Both the position numbers and the translations under genes were made by a program. Under the pieces are notes generated by a model. The model saw nothing but the letters and a program-made list of their open reading frames with translations, was not told the DNA's origin and did not search any database. 64,000 nt of DNA from Psilocybe azurescens (Eukaryota; Basidiomycota; Agaricomycetes; Agaricales; Agrocybaceae), in assembly GCA_023853785.1 (NCBI GenBank), contig JAJIRX010000602.1, positions 124,001-188,000 on the forward strand, given 5' to 3'. Positions within the stretch are counted from its first letter, which is position 1, and each line of letters opens with the position of its first letter. Below, piece after piece: positions 26,001 to 38,559 of this stretch.

Positions 26001-29000
26001 TGCATGATCGCGCGAAGAGAGATCAACTGTGGCAACCTCTCAACCAAAGTCAGCTCGGATTGCCATTCCAATGTCCCTATCGATGACAGTGCCTCCAGAA
26101 CAACGTCGATCAGTACGCGCCCATCTGACTTTTTGCTTTGACATAGCCTGCCAAAAAATCAAGCAGGTCGAACAGTCGCTTCGGCTCGAGATACTTGATC
26201 CAGATGCATGCAGTCGAAACCTATAATCAAGGAAAGACATGAGATAGATACTTAATCGAAGTCCGCAAGCGTGTCCTCACCGAAGCCGAAGTTTGTTCGT
26301 CGAGGCCAGTTTCGATGGCGTTAAACCAGTATTCACTAATGTTTGAAAGTAGGATTCGATCGCTTTCGGATGCAGGTGTGACCGCAGACTGCAGTAAAAG
26401 GCGTATTCCTAAATAAATAAAAACTCAGAAAATGATTGTAGGCAGGATCAATTTAAGGCCACCTTCAAGGCCGTTCGACGACGATGACATAGTCATCAGA
26501 TCTTTAAGGACACCTGGGCGAACAAAGACGATTTCTTTCAAGACAGTAAAATCGGCTGGCGGTAATACAGAAGCGGAAGCCTTCAAAACGCGTGCAAGAA
26601 GCGAGATATGCCCAGTGAGGATAGCATCGTGCTGCAAAGATGAGGAGATGAAGTGCAGGATAAGGTAAACATTCCGCATGATGTCAATGAGCTTAGGAGA
26701 ACGGGTGAAAATAGTATCCGAGAGGATTATTTGACACTTTTCGTCAACGATTTCGTCGGCCCCGGTGTGGATATAGAGAGAATCAAACTGTAAACTGAAT
26801 TGCAAGTCAGAGTCTCTTCAATATACGCAAAGCAAAGCAAAGCTCACAACGTGTACAAATCTGAAAACCTGGACTGTAGGTCCAGCGCCTTCCACACATC
26901 CGCCTGTCCAGGAACCAGAATCTCAAGGAAAGAGGGCAAGCTGGAAGGGTCCTGGGCTAATATAATTGCCAGCACACGCGACAAGTCACCTGTTCCTAAA
27001 GGATAGACTGATGTACGCAACCAGTCGTTCAACCCCACAATTGCAGATATGCGCACTTCTTTGACATCGGCTGCAAGCATTACGATTAAAAAGGATGGAA
27101 CGCATAGAATAGAATGAAAACTTACAAACAGGCTTGTTTTCGATATTTTTGATATACTCTTCGTATGCTTCGAGGCTCGGAGTAGTTGTCGGAGGAAAGA
27201 AGAGAACAACAAAGTCGCGCGAAGAATATTCATCTCCCGCTCAACGACAGACAACGAATTCGGGACATTCTGCACAAGCCTTTCAGTGCGGAAGTATTGT
27301 GTCCAGTTTCCCCCCAAACAGGCGTAAAAGTGTAGGTCTGTGGTCTTGCTGGCAAGGTTGAAGACGAGTTTGCGAAGGAACGCAATCACGCCGAAGATAT
27401 GGGAAGGCGCGAGCGACTTGTTGTTGATTTTGGCGTCTAGTTGCTCGAGGATCGTCATCAAAAGCGGGCTAGGGTACATATCAAGTCGTTCTAAAGGCCC
27501 GACGACCGTGCTTGAAGGATGAATGAGTGAGTGCAGTGCTTCGACATATCGGTAAGGTGTTTTCAAGCAACGTTGAACACATTCGTCAAGGAAGGTAATA
27601 ACACCCTCTGCCTCTCCCTGGAATATAGAATCGTCGGGTCCAATGAGCACTGGGCGCTTCAGAGGCAGAACCTTGAGCCACAACTCCGGTTCATTGCGGT
27701 CTTCCTGGAATAAGATGCTTTGGGACAGAATATGTTGGAGTAGAGAGGTAATGGCCATTCGAATGGCAGGTATGGTGGAGGACGCAAGACCAGTAAGCAA
27801 GATGTGGAACGGTGTCTGCGAAAGTGATGCTAATACAAATGGGTTAGTATAAGTGCGTCTGAGGAGTCCATTCCGTGCTTACCGATTTTGCTTGTCCAGA
27901 TAAATTGGTCGCTATCCTTGAGAAGGCTCAGCACATGCAATTGCTGGACGCGATAAAGTCGAGTTGACGCTTCGGGCTCATCTCCAGATTCGGAATCTTC
28001 ACCCGTAGTTTGAACGTCCTGCGAAAACGTTTGCAGAAGCTTCCCAACGTCAAAGCGAACTTCGGCGACAACGGAGGGCAAGCACCGATGATACAGCCAG
28101 AGTAATCTTTGAGCACTTTCGGCTAATAGCGCGATTCTAGTTGGATTGGCTTGAGTTTTCGGATCGACGTGCTTTTGTTGAGAGAATGCGACCAAAACCT
28201 GGAAATCTGGGACGCGACGGCGAGCATCTCGTTCTAACTCTCGACATCTTTTGTACCACTGCCCTTCTTCCTCGTCTTCCTCCAAAGCCATGGCTATTTT
28301 TCTAAAGTGTTCTTGCACTGTTTGATACTTCACGAGACACCTAGACAGAGCGAGTGCAGAGCAATGCTGTACTAATCCAGAAGGTGATTGAAGGCCCTTC
28401 GAGAAGTTGTTTTTGGTATTGACCGAGGGAAGGATATTCTCTATGATGGTGGATAGAGGTGGCGGAGTAGGCTGATAGAGTTGAGTATTGGGTAGATAGA
28501 AGGTTGCAGATGGGATAGGAAGTGATATTATGCTGCCGAAGACAGCGATGTTGGTTATCCACTTCGAAGCTAGACGCGGCTCCAATGTTAGCGCAACTGC
28601 TGACCAATAACTGCGAATGATGTCAGAACAGATGGTTTAACTGGAATCAAAACAGAGAACTGACCCAGAGATTAGTTCTGGGCACGCGGAAAGAATCTTG
28701 ATGGCCAGCTCTTGTTGCCTGGAGTCCTCATTCACTTTGAGCGTTTTCAAAATGTTGGCAAGAATTTTGTTGTAAATTTTCCCGGTCTTTCGTCTACCAT
28801 CCTCGTCATCTTTTGCGGCAATGTCATTGGGGTCGGATTCCCTAGGGTACCATCCTCGATCTTTGAAGCATATTCCTGTTCCTGGTCTGGTACAAATGGC
28901 CAATAAGAAATGGTGGACAAGGTCGGCAGGAATGTGGTCTTCATCATCGCCTTCTGGAAGAATGCGTTCATATAGCTTGATGATCTGAAGGTTCGGATAG

Positions 29001-30115
29001 GTCAGCATAGTTAAAGGACAATCCCAGATGCTAACTTACATGGCCAAGAGTTGATTCGTTGAATAGGCCAATTTTCAAGGTTCGTTTCAGTTTTGCATCC
29101 GACCAGATCCCTGCCCAACAGACTTCGAGGATCTGTCTAGCGAACGAATAATGGTCCTGGGCCAGGCCCTTGAAAATAGCAAGAAATGGTTCTCGATGTT
29201 GCTCCAAGAATAACGATTTTGTCTGAGTAGAGTTGTCGACATCAACAAATGAAAGTAGGAGTTGAATATATAGGGTTCGGATATCTGCAAATCGCTTCAT
29301 TACGGCTCTATAGGATACGAAGGTGTCGAAATGAACCCACCTGGCCTTAAAAGGGGATTAGTAGAGTCTATCTCGCCATGGGTTTTCCGTCGCATGTTGA
29401 GCAATTTGGGAAGAGACTGCAAGCACAAGAATAAGTTGTGAAGAAAAAAGTGGTAGATGTCTCGTACCTTGATTTCCCAACCAAATCCTTCTAAGACTGA
29501 CTTCCTGTCGCGCCCGCTTGCAAAAGAGGACATGACATTGAATAGCTTCAAGGTGACGATCACAAGTTCATTGTTTGATCCTCCAATGTACGAATTAAGG
29601 TGGCGCAGACGACTTGGAGTTAATAGCGACTTCATTATAGGTTGTCCCAAAGCATGATTGTTGTAATGGGAAGACAACAGGGTGAGAATGGAAGATAGAA
29701 TCGACACAATGAGGGCAATGGCATTTGACTGGCGCTATATTGAACTGTTAGAATATATGAAATATAAGAAGTAGAATGCGCGTACGACTGTTGTCTTGTC
29801 CCAAAGCATGAGCAAATCGTACGCGCCCGAAGAGCTTTCCATCCATTCTCTAACAAGAACCAGTCTCTCATCTTGAGGTAATATTGGAGGCTCTTGAGGC
29901 TTGATCGTTAACTGGTTTCGCAAAGAAGTGAGAGCTATGGATTACATTGGAATACTTTCATCGATAAAAAGATTCGACTAACCTGTTGTCACATCCTCCG
30001 GATTATCTGCGTGCAATGCAGCACGCAGCTGCGAAACATCCGTAAATTTCGGCGTGCTTTCCACTCGAGGCCTTTTGTTAGGGCGGTCCGCATTTGTAGA
30101 ACGTTTTACGGGCAT
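23074..30115 (-). CDS. Urb1/Npa1-like nucleolar pre-ribosome-associated protein
   Basis: A 7-kb gene of many exons encoding a protein of roughly 2000 residues. It starts at 30115 with a basic nuclear-localisation stretch (MPVKRSTNADRPNKRPRVES), followed by VSQLRAALHADNPEDVTT. Npa1-domain signatures include LNSYIGGSNNELVIVTLKLFN (about 29590), RKSVLEGFGWEIK, TLYIQLLLSFVDVDNSTQTKSLFLEQH (about 29220) and LKIGLFNESTLGHV with IIKLYERILPEG (about 28950-29060). The C-terminal third is helical-repeat-like and ends RKEVVHNLQM. Urb1 acts in the nucleolus in early 60S assembly with Dbp6, Rsa3, Nop8 and Npa2. It is divergently transcribed from the HD gene. A few exon boundaries in the 24.7-26.4 kb stretch are uncertain. 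Confidence 0.85.
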
Positions 30116-30600
30116 GATAATCCCTAATATTGATGATTAATTGCAATCTGAAGAGCTGTTGAATGGGTACAGAACATACCTTTTGATTAAAATAATCAAC
30201 CACCAGGGCTTGAACTGGAGTGGAATTGAAATGGATAGAATAGAAGTCATGTAACATGTTTAGATTGAATTCGACAATAAAAGAGTTGAACTGACCGAAG
30301 CTTTCAGCGACGTCTGCTGAATTGTTAATCCCTTGGATTAAATTTGCGAACTAATTGAATGCCGTCCGCGTTAAGATGAATAAAGAACCAGGGGTTAGGA
30401 AATGCGATGAAAGAACGAAAATCTAATAAAATCCAAGTGCCGCTAAAGGGTACGGCTACAGAAATTGATTGGGTATTAGTAATCAGTAAAGATCTGGGGC
30501 TGAAACCAAATACGCCATATTTAGCGTTAAATTCCCCATTAAGCCTCTCTTTCAAACACCGTCACCGCCTTGTTATTGCTCCGTTCATTAGCAGTATTCA
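30116..30600. promoter_or_regulatory. Shared divergent promoter region, Urb1 / HD protein
   Basis: 485 bp separate the start codons of two divergent genes, so both promoters must lie here. The central part is AT-rich (for example around 30190-30300). No TATA box or named operator can be assigned with confidence. Confidence 0.5.
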
Positions 30601-32843
30601 ATGGCAAGGTCCTCTTCTCCTGACATCGAAGACGAAATCGACAATTCCGACGATGAAGAAATTATTCTACATCGTCAAATAAAAGATCCTATACACGACC
30701 ATAGTATGAAAACCATCAACTTCTTTCGTGGTATAAACTCATAGTCTTGATTTCATGTAGTACCTATCTCACCGACTCTGTCGCGACTTATCGATACGTC
30801 CGTCCACTTGTGCTTCTGTAACTCGTACATGTTCTAAATAACGCGTGCAGGAGACAGTTCCAGAGACTGCGCAGCATCAAACAACTCGGGACAACTAGTT
30901 ATGTCTGGCCAGGTGCATCGCACACGCGATTCGAGCATTGTCTAGGCGAGTAGCGTTTTATGCACTCAAATAACGTGAATTAACTCTTCATTTCAAGGTG
31001 TTGCCTATCTGGCACGACTGATGGCATCACGTCTGAAGACGAGTCAGCCAAAGCTCAAGATTACCGACCGCGATGTCGACTGCGTTGAGATTGCTGGTCT
31101 CTGCCATGACCTCGGTCATGGTCCGTGGAAACCATGTCTGGGATGGCATGTTTATACCAGTTGCCTTGTAAGCAAGACATACTCTCTTCGTTTCACAAAA
31201 TCGCTTAGTCTATATTAGGAAAGGAAGGGAATGGAAGCACGAGGATGGCTCGGAAATGATGTTCGACGCCCTCATCGAAGAAAACAAGGTCCCTATGCCC
31301 ATCGAAGACCAGCTCTTCATCAAAGCTTTGATTGCGGGAGAGCATTCGAGAACGTGCGTCACCGTATATACCTTTCTAATTGCCTATTAATGGTTTACAG
31401 TCCATCTGAAAAGGCTTTCCTTTTCGATATCGTCGCAAACAAACGAAATGGCCTGGACGTCGACAAGTGAGATTAACCATCTATTTGAATTCATATTCTT
31501 ATCGATATCAGACTCGACTACATTAACTCGTGATAGCCACATGATTGGTGACCCGATCTCTTTTTCGCTCGCCCGGTATGTTCACTCCATCTCGTTTTTC
31601 GTAATGGTCGTCTGAGTGTGTAGTCTCGTCGGCTCCGCGCGAGTCATAGGTAACGAGATATGCTACGAGATCAAAGATGCCAACCACATCTATGAAATTT
31701 GCTATAATCGATTCAAGTTGCACAAAAGTGTTTACAACCACAAAGCAGGTATGTTGTTTACTCTGTGTACCGGATGCCAATCTCAACCAACCTTGCAGCG
31801 AAGGCTATCGAGTACATGATCATAGATGGCCTCTTGGAGGCAAACCGTGTCATGAATTTTGCCGAAGACGTGTTCGACCCTAACAGATATGTGTTTCTTA
31901 CCGACGAGATCATGTCTCGCATCGAATCCTCTACCGACCCTGTCTGTCCCTCGCTCTCTTTTCTAGTTCCACTGACTAAACCCTGCTTAAGCTGCTCGCA
32001 GGCGCGCAGAGCATTTTTCATCGCATCAAAGTGCGCGACCTGTACAAATGCGTCGATTACAAAGTCATTGACTGGCCCATGCGGGAAATCTTCAAAGAAC
32101 ACGTTACCGCAAAACGGATCGTTGAAGCTGCTCGAAACTTGGTCTTTGATCAGTCTCCTCTTGGTCTTCCTGGGATGGAAAGATCTGAGTCGTCTTCAAC
32201 CATCTCCAGCCTGGAAGAAGCGGAGGCTCTAGAGATCAACGATGTCATTGTTGATTTCTCCACCATGCATTATGGGATGAAAGAGAGAATCCTCTGGATT
32301 GTATCCGGTTCTACTCCAAAACAAATCCCAAAAGTAAGCTTTACTGTTATATTCTTGATTCATCATACTTATGCAGCTCTCGCTTCACAGTAAGCATGAA
32401 AGCCGAACGCGGCGTGTATTCAAATTTGATGCCGCCTGTGTTCGCAGAAGTCATCCTGCGCGTCTACACCAAGAAACAGAAGTTCTACGGTCTAGTGCAA
32501 GCTGGCTATCGTGCCATTCTCGCGAGTCTCCAGGCCACAAGCAGCCCTCCAAACTCTCAGCCCATTTCTGCATCCGATTTGTCGATTGCCTTAGATCCTA
32601 TGGCGCCCACACCTCCTGCGACAGAGGCTCCTACTACGCCTAAAGCCACTTCTCGAAATGCCAGTTTCACTTTTGGGTCCGCGGCCACTCCGTTTTCCAA
32701 CAACGAATTCACGACCGTCCCTCCCCACATTCGCTCCCGCCAGTCCGACACAGGGCAACAAGAAAGCAAAGGGAAGAAAAAGATTGAGAGATGACACGAC
32801 CTTGACGCCCGGTGCTGCTAACAAGAAACGAAGAGCTTCGTGA
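30601..32843 (+). CDS. SAMHD1-like HD-domain dNTP triphosphohydrolase
   Basis: Starts [20 protein letters not shown], then [22 protein letters not shown] and [30 protein letters not shown], with the first metal His in RFEH. Exon 4 gives [13 protein letters not shown], then [15 protein letters not shown] with the HD doublet, followed by [27 protein letters not shown] and [13 protein letters not shown]-terminal blocks [18 protein letters not shown] and [16 protein letters not shown] match the SAMHD1 family, which hydrolyses dNTPs to nucleosides and triphosphate. The intron at 30946-30997 appears to be GC-AG. Three one-base insertions are likely: AAA 31129-31131 (inside the HD exon), AA 31525-31526 and AAAAA 32777-32781. 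The last decides between a stop at 32794 and a Lys/Arg-rich nuclear-localisation tail ending at 32843. No SAM domain is seen. Confidence 0.87.
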
Positions 32844-33393
32844 TTCGTAAGACCAAGAATTCGGTTCGCCTCTGTGTCCTGCTACATACACGAAGAACCC
32901 ACAGACGCTTTCTGTTCTATATTTTCCATTTGGATATAGTACCGCACATCACTTTGCATTTGTCGCTGGATTGCCATTTCTGAACCATTGCTTGGACATT
33001 TCTTAATACTCGAACATACTAGATTTGTTTCATACCACAGCCTACGATACTACGATACTATTATTCTTTATAATCAAATTCTTGTACCATATGTTGCATA
33101 CTATACCTTCAATAAATAACCCTGTATATCCTATCTTATACTTGCTCGGGAAATTTTAATTGAATTTTGCCAGTTTGTGACAATGTCAGCGACGGTCTTA
33201 CACGTAAGTGACATCAAAATGTAGGTTGCTTTGAATAACCACGTACCATGACCAAGTCATCCCGAGTTGTACACACTTTACTTGTTGTCTTCCACGAAAC
33301 AGCGGCTCAGATATCTAACCTTAAGGGTCTTGGGCGCACGTTTGTTCTCTCAATTGGCGCGTTATTGAAGTCTATTTAGCTCTGCGAAACCTG

Positions 33394-34437
33394 TTGTCTA
33401 GTATGCTGTCTGATCACCCCATATCGACCGTTTACAATCGTTTTCTGCTCGGTTTACGCTATAAATCCTACAGAGACATTTTTGCACTCTTGGCTGAGAC
33501 TGATTGGACGCCTTTTGACCACTTGTTTGCACCACCTTGGGGAGATGAACGACTTCCAACGAGCTCGACGAAATAGACAATTTTACGCCTCTCGATTGCA
33601 ACGACACTGCTCCGTGTCGTTGGATAAACGATTATCTTCACTGCTAAAACAGTGAATACATGCTCAATCTCATTCTGTTCATTGGATATCATTTAACAAC
33701 CTTTGTGCATTACCAATCTATCCGTGTACGATACCTTTCCTCGACAGGTTTGTACAGCGGTCAACATCGTGTTTATTCTTGCTCCAAACCGCACTATATC
33801 CAGGACCCGATGTTTCCTCCTTTTCTCCTCCAGGAACTCGAAGAATCGGGGCTATTTTCGCTCGTATCGACATACGAGATCTCTACAGAGAAGCCGACTC
33901 AGGGATCGTGAAGTTCACGGACTACGAATGAATCCAAAATATATTACACTCCGGAGCGTATTGTCGATGCAGCAGTTCTTTGCAATATGTTCGGAGAAAA
34001 AGTAACCTGAAGCCGTGGAACTTCAGTGCGTCCGCTCTCCATCCATCTGACATACCGTCTATTTCTCATCAAGGAGCTTTGGAAAGGGTGAACTCAACCC
34101 CGTCGATTTCGTGAGATTCTACTCGAGGGACAATCCAAATAGTAAGTGCCGTTTGTGCCTGCCCCATTTTCCACGTCTATGTACCTTTCCTGGCACAAAC
34201 TCCTTTGTGTGATGTGGAGTGTCATAAAGGCATACCCAAGCGAACATTCACCCGTGCTGCCAGAATTCTTTTGTGAGCATTGCCTGGTAATCTAAGTGAA
34301 GGATGGATAGTTTGCGGAGGTTGTGAAGGCAGGATATCTCTACCTAGACCAGAAGTTGCTGAAGAGCGACGCCGTTGAGTTGATCGCATCCAATGTCCTA
34401 CCAGTGACGACCCTGCCTACCACTGATAGGATTTGAG
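33394..34437 (+). pseudogene. Unrecognised gene, broken or error-laden
   Basis: Coding-like stretches follow one another on the plus strand in changing frames. They are ISTVYNRFLLGLRYKSYRDI with FALLAETDWTPFDHLFAPPW (33415-33560), then HYIQDPMFPPFLLQELEES (33793-33850), IFARIDIRDLYREADSGIVK (33853-33915), KIYYTPERIVDAAVLCNMFG (33936-33996), GELNPVDFVRFYSRDNPN (34086-34140) and, after a GTAAGT intron, VVKAGYLYLDQKLLKSDAVE (34322-34380), ending at 34437. The composition is protein-like and not random, but I recognise no family. GGG at 33848-33850 is one likely lost-base site. It could be a decayed gene or a real gene with sequence errors. Confidence 0.35.
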
Positions 34438-34642
34438 GTCACTTCAGGCAATTTGGCGGCTTCAAGCGAGAAGTGTGGTATCATTAAAGCCACATTGATT
34501 AATTAAGACCCCAAAGCGATGGCAGTAAGAGATAAAGTACATTTGCAGCAGGTATAAAGTTCCAAGAATTCCAAACCAACATTAGTATTACATTCTAGAA
34601 GGAAGCGGCGATGATAAAGCGTTGAAAATATGAGAGGCCAAC

Positions 34643-35927
34643 CTAGTTGGCGCTTTTTGAGGTATCTGCGTAGAAGTAATGAGCATATATGCTGTAACAA
34701 AAAGGCCAGGAAAGGTGCACCAAGTGGCCAACTTTCTCCATTGTGACGACGGAGGCGAATCGCCGACCAGAGTTTGGATCGAGTAGGGCACTATGCAGAT
34801 ACGCAGGTCTGATGAACCGAATGTAAGTTTAGCGTTTTTGGTGAAGGGAAAGAAGTTACATGAAATCTGAAATTTTTCCCATAATAATGTGCACAGGAAT
34901 AGAATGGCAGATTCGGTCAAGATCGATTATGGGAGCCACACCGCCTGGTTCGTCGAGGTACATGCCCTTAATATATCACGTCAGAATGGCACGATGTCAA
35001 TTTAAAAAATCAAAAACCGACAATCTCCTGGGCAGTGCTGCAGCACAGGTGGAAGTAGTTATCGTAGTGATTCCAGTACAGAGCATGTCTCTGCGAAAGC
35101 GTGATGAATGAAATGAGATCAAGTGTTTGAAGATTTTGACAGACTTACGACGAAAGAATCGAGAACTCGACTGTCCCATTCAGCTGCACTGCTACCTTCA
35201 ACAAGGAAGGCCTTTCTGATCTCCTCGAGGCTGCCCCAACGTTCGCGGCGTCGAAGTGCTCTGTTAACAAGTTTCTGTGCAAGTGGCGCAAGGTGTTGAG
35301 ATCCTAGCGAGCTGACTAGTGGTTCGATGATGACAAGAGTTGAGAACTTGAATATTGGTTCCATATGATGCATTAGCAACCTAAATGCAATCCGTTGTTG
35401 CAAAATGGACGTCAAACAAATAAAACGTACATGGCATTTGCTCCAAGAGAATGGCCTATCCCAATTAAATTTCTCTGTGTGAAGTCTACACGTGCTGCAA
35501 GAGTGGGTCCTGCTGACAGAAAACGATGAACTGCCTGAGCATATTTCTCACAGGAGACTGTTCGGAATCGACGTAAGTCCCAGTGCACATGGACGAAGGA
35601 TGATGAACAACAATACTGACAATTCGTGAAGCCCGGCTCTTTCAGTGCTCGGCGATTCAGATGTCCCGACTCGCCGTGATTAGGACAGTCAATCGACCAG
35701 GCTTCGCGTATGGCGACTGTGCTTCCTGGTTGCGCCACTTGCTTGAACAAGTCTTCCAACGCTGGCTCCCACGTTTCCTTATGGAAACTGGTCGAGTGCA
35801 GAACTACGAGAGTCTGTACCAATGGGTTTGTCTTGTTTTCTGCAAAACCCGGAAGCCAATACCGTTTGGCTGCTATGAACAACGGATAGTCGGAAGACGG
35901 TGGAAGAATATGCGATTCCACGAGCAT
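34643..35927 (-). CDS. Alpha/beta-hydrolase fold protein
   Basis: Start chosen at 35927 (MLVESHILPPSSDYPLFIAAKRYWLPGF); an in-frame Met lies 22 codons upstream at 35993. LVVLHSTSFHKETWEPALEDLF forms the oxyanion-side strand, and SIDCPNHGESGHLNR the next strand and turn. After an intron, EKYAQAVHRFL and NLIGIGHSLGANAM supply the nucleophile elbow GHSLG. Later exons give FSTLVIIEPLVSSLG (acid region), RHALYWNHYDNYFHLC, HIIMGKISDFM and VVTMEKVGHLVHL with the candidate catalytic His, ending SKSAN at 34643. The arrangement resembles the fungal Lpx1/AKT2-like hydrolase group. Substrate unknown. The last three exons are inferred from splice sites and frame. Confidence 0.8.
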
Positions 35928-35993
35928 TGTATGGAATTTGCTGGATTCCTGAGTTGCCAAGATGCGGGTAGGAATGACCTCGGTACGTCGCAA

Positions 35994-36740
35994 TGCTTCG
36001 CACTATACCTTCATATATACATTAGTAAAATGATAGTGTCTTCATGTTGAGTATGAACAATTGCAAGCACCGGTCAGTAATCGACAGTTATTTCCGGCGT
36101 ATTCTGTTAGTTGCGAGAACTGTTTCGATAGAACCTTTCAAATTAGATGTTTGACTGAGCCTTGTAGACGTAAGAAAGAGTACCATGAAATATATGCTTC
36201 CATTCAAGTTGAAAGGTTTGTACTTCCTCTCGGATAGTAGGTGGTAGTTCCCCGCCACGGAGGTTTCATTAACCGAGGTCAAGTGGTCAACACGAGTAAA
36301 CCGGCCCTAAACAGTGTCGACGCGGATGCATTGAGGTCGACGCGCCGCCGCGGGTTCAATTTAACTTATCATCAGCATTGGCGTCGACAGTCAAAAGGCT
36401 TACACTCAAGTTGAACGCTGCCCACGAGCATTGTACAAAACAATCTTCACTTGTACTTTCACTCTTCTAGCGGATCTTCCAAGGCAATTTCAGAAGTCTC
36501 CGAAGTTAATTTGCTTTCGAACTCAATTCGAACTTCCAAGTAGCACAAAACGGATTCGCGGGGTGGAATTAGCCAGTAACGACTTCTGAGCACTGAATAG
36601 TACGGGATCTGAAGTAGTGACTGCGACAGTCCCCAATACCACCACGTGGAGGCATACCTGTTCCTTTGTTTGAGCGACTGCAACAGCCTACAATCTATTT
36701 CAGACTATACTCGTGGAAGGATATAAAGTTCTAGCGCTTA
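35994..36740. other. Divergent intergenic interval
   Basis: About 750 bp between the hydrolase (-) and F-box (+) genes. Short open frames (36088-36282 and 36459-36683 on -) have no recognisable content. The interval presumably carries both promoters. Confidence 0.4.
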
Positions 36741-38559
36741 ATGAAACAAGGTATGGTACGTTCACATTTAATAATATCTCATCCATGTTCAAATAGGAAC
36801 CCCCTTTTAATAGATTATGCACACACGCAAAGGCTTATTGACGATGAAATCGCGAGGCTGCGAGGGACCATTGTCACACTCATCACTCGGAGAAACGACT
36901 TGAGTCCCATCTTTCGACTTCCTGTTGAAATCATATCAACCATTCTATGTCTCTGCCAGCAATCTGCGGTGGCGGAGGACGACACGTCAGTGGAATGGAC
37001 CCAAATCACCCATGTTTGTAGGCAGTGGCGCGATATATCTGTCAATTTACACAAGCTTTGGACGCACATTGCTTTCAACTATCCAAAATGGACGGATGAG
37101 ATGCTGATAAGGTCGCGGAATCTAGGTCTTGTCATCAGCGTCTCTCCGAGCTTGGGCACTCACTCGTCGTTGGGCCAAAAATTACGTTTCATTCAATCTT
37201 ACATAAAGAAACATATCACTCGTGTCCAAGAAATCAACATTCGTAGCCTTCCCGAAGGTCGTTACTCTTTGGTTCTTGAGACCCTATTTCCGCCACGTGC
37301 TCAAGCAACCTCTACAAGATACGCGCCTCGACTCACAAGCCTTCGACTTTTGAACTGCTCATTGCTTAGAGACCCAATGCTGATTTTGGAGGGTACTTCG
37401 TCTATGCAAATAAATTGAAGGTCCTTGAAGTCATCTCCACCAATAATTGGGATTCAAGATTGTTCATGAACCTCATCTATCTCAGAGTCGAAAATCCCCA
37501 AAGCTTCCAAAGACCCTCTGCGATATCGTTTTATAGCGCATTAAAACGCATGCCGCTTCTACAATCACTGGAACTACGAGGCGCTGTTCTACCTGATCAC
37601 CCGCCTCGAGATCGTTCAGCAAATAGCTTTGGGCCGGCTTCGCTCCTTGCTCTCAAGAACCTGGTTTTAGTCGATGATGCAGCGACACTTCCCATTTTTT
37701 TTGCCTATGTCAACTTCCCCTCTGCCTCTCTCATTTCTGTCCGTTGCAGCTCTCCAGCCTCCGAGTACAGATGCATATCAGATACTGTTGCCGGTCTGCC
37801 AACAATCTACACGCCCTTGAGTCTCCCCGTCCGTGGCTTGCGATTGGACATCACAAAAACATATGTAAACATAAGACATCCCGAGTCTCTACAAGTCGAC
37901 TTTGACATATGGAGCGACGTTTCATCTGCCGAAGCTTTGCTGCCCGACGACCTCGTTACTCCTTTCAATGGCGACGCGTTCTTGAGCCTCGGCCTCGCTT
38001 GGAAAACGACAGGAGCGGTGCACAGCACGGTCGAAGCCATGGAATGTCGCAGCGCTGTGGCCGATTTCTGTTTGTCGGTGCCGTGCAAACAGCTCTCTAT
38101 ATTGGCGCTCACGTCGAGCAAGTCTAGCAAGGAGCTGCCGTTCATGGACGACGCCATTTTCCAGGACATCCTCGGAACCCAGCCCGCGCTACACACAGTG
38201 TTCGTAACGGGCGCAATCCTGAATCTGTTGCTCAAGAATCTGTCGCCCCAAACTCAGACATCTACTCAACCTCCCCGCACCAGAACAATACCAATGACCC
38301 CAACGATCCCTTCGCCGCCAGAACCCAGTTAGCGGTGTTCATACCTAAGGTCATATTCCCCAATATGCGCACTCTGTCAATCTCGGATGTCGATTTTTCT
38401 CACCCCCTCGCCAGTAATCTACTATTCGATTGCCTCTTCGCCAGATCTGTAGCTGGCAACAAGCTCGAGACACTGACACTGTCTGACTGTAACGGTTTCA
38501 AGGACGGCCACTTGATTGAGCTGCTCAGCCCACGTAGTATCCAATATCGTCTACCATGA
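36741..38559 (+). CDS. F-box protein, basidiomycete type, with two apparent frameshifts
   Basis: The N-terminal coiled segment TQRLIDDEIARLRGTIVTLI leads to an F-box-like domain: SPIFRLPVEIISTILCLCQ and WTQITHVCRQWRDISVNLHKLW (about 36904-37074). The rest is a weak LRR-like solenoid (PRLTSLRLLNCSLL, LLQSLELRGAVLP, LETLTLSDCNGF). F-box proteins recruit substrates to SCF ubiquitin ligases, and agaricomycetes carry hundreds of them. The coding frame changes twice. At GGG 37391-37393 one missing G would restore a join into YFVYANKLKVLEVI. At CCCC 38273-38276 one missing C would restore NNTNDPNDPFAARTQLAVF. The stop at 38559 abuts duplicated sequence from the region to its right, so the true C-terminus may have been replaced. 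Confidence 0.78.
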
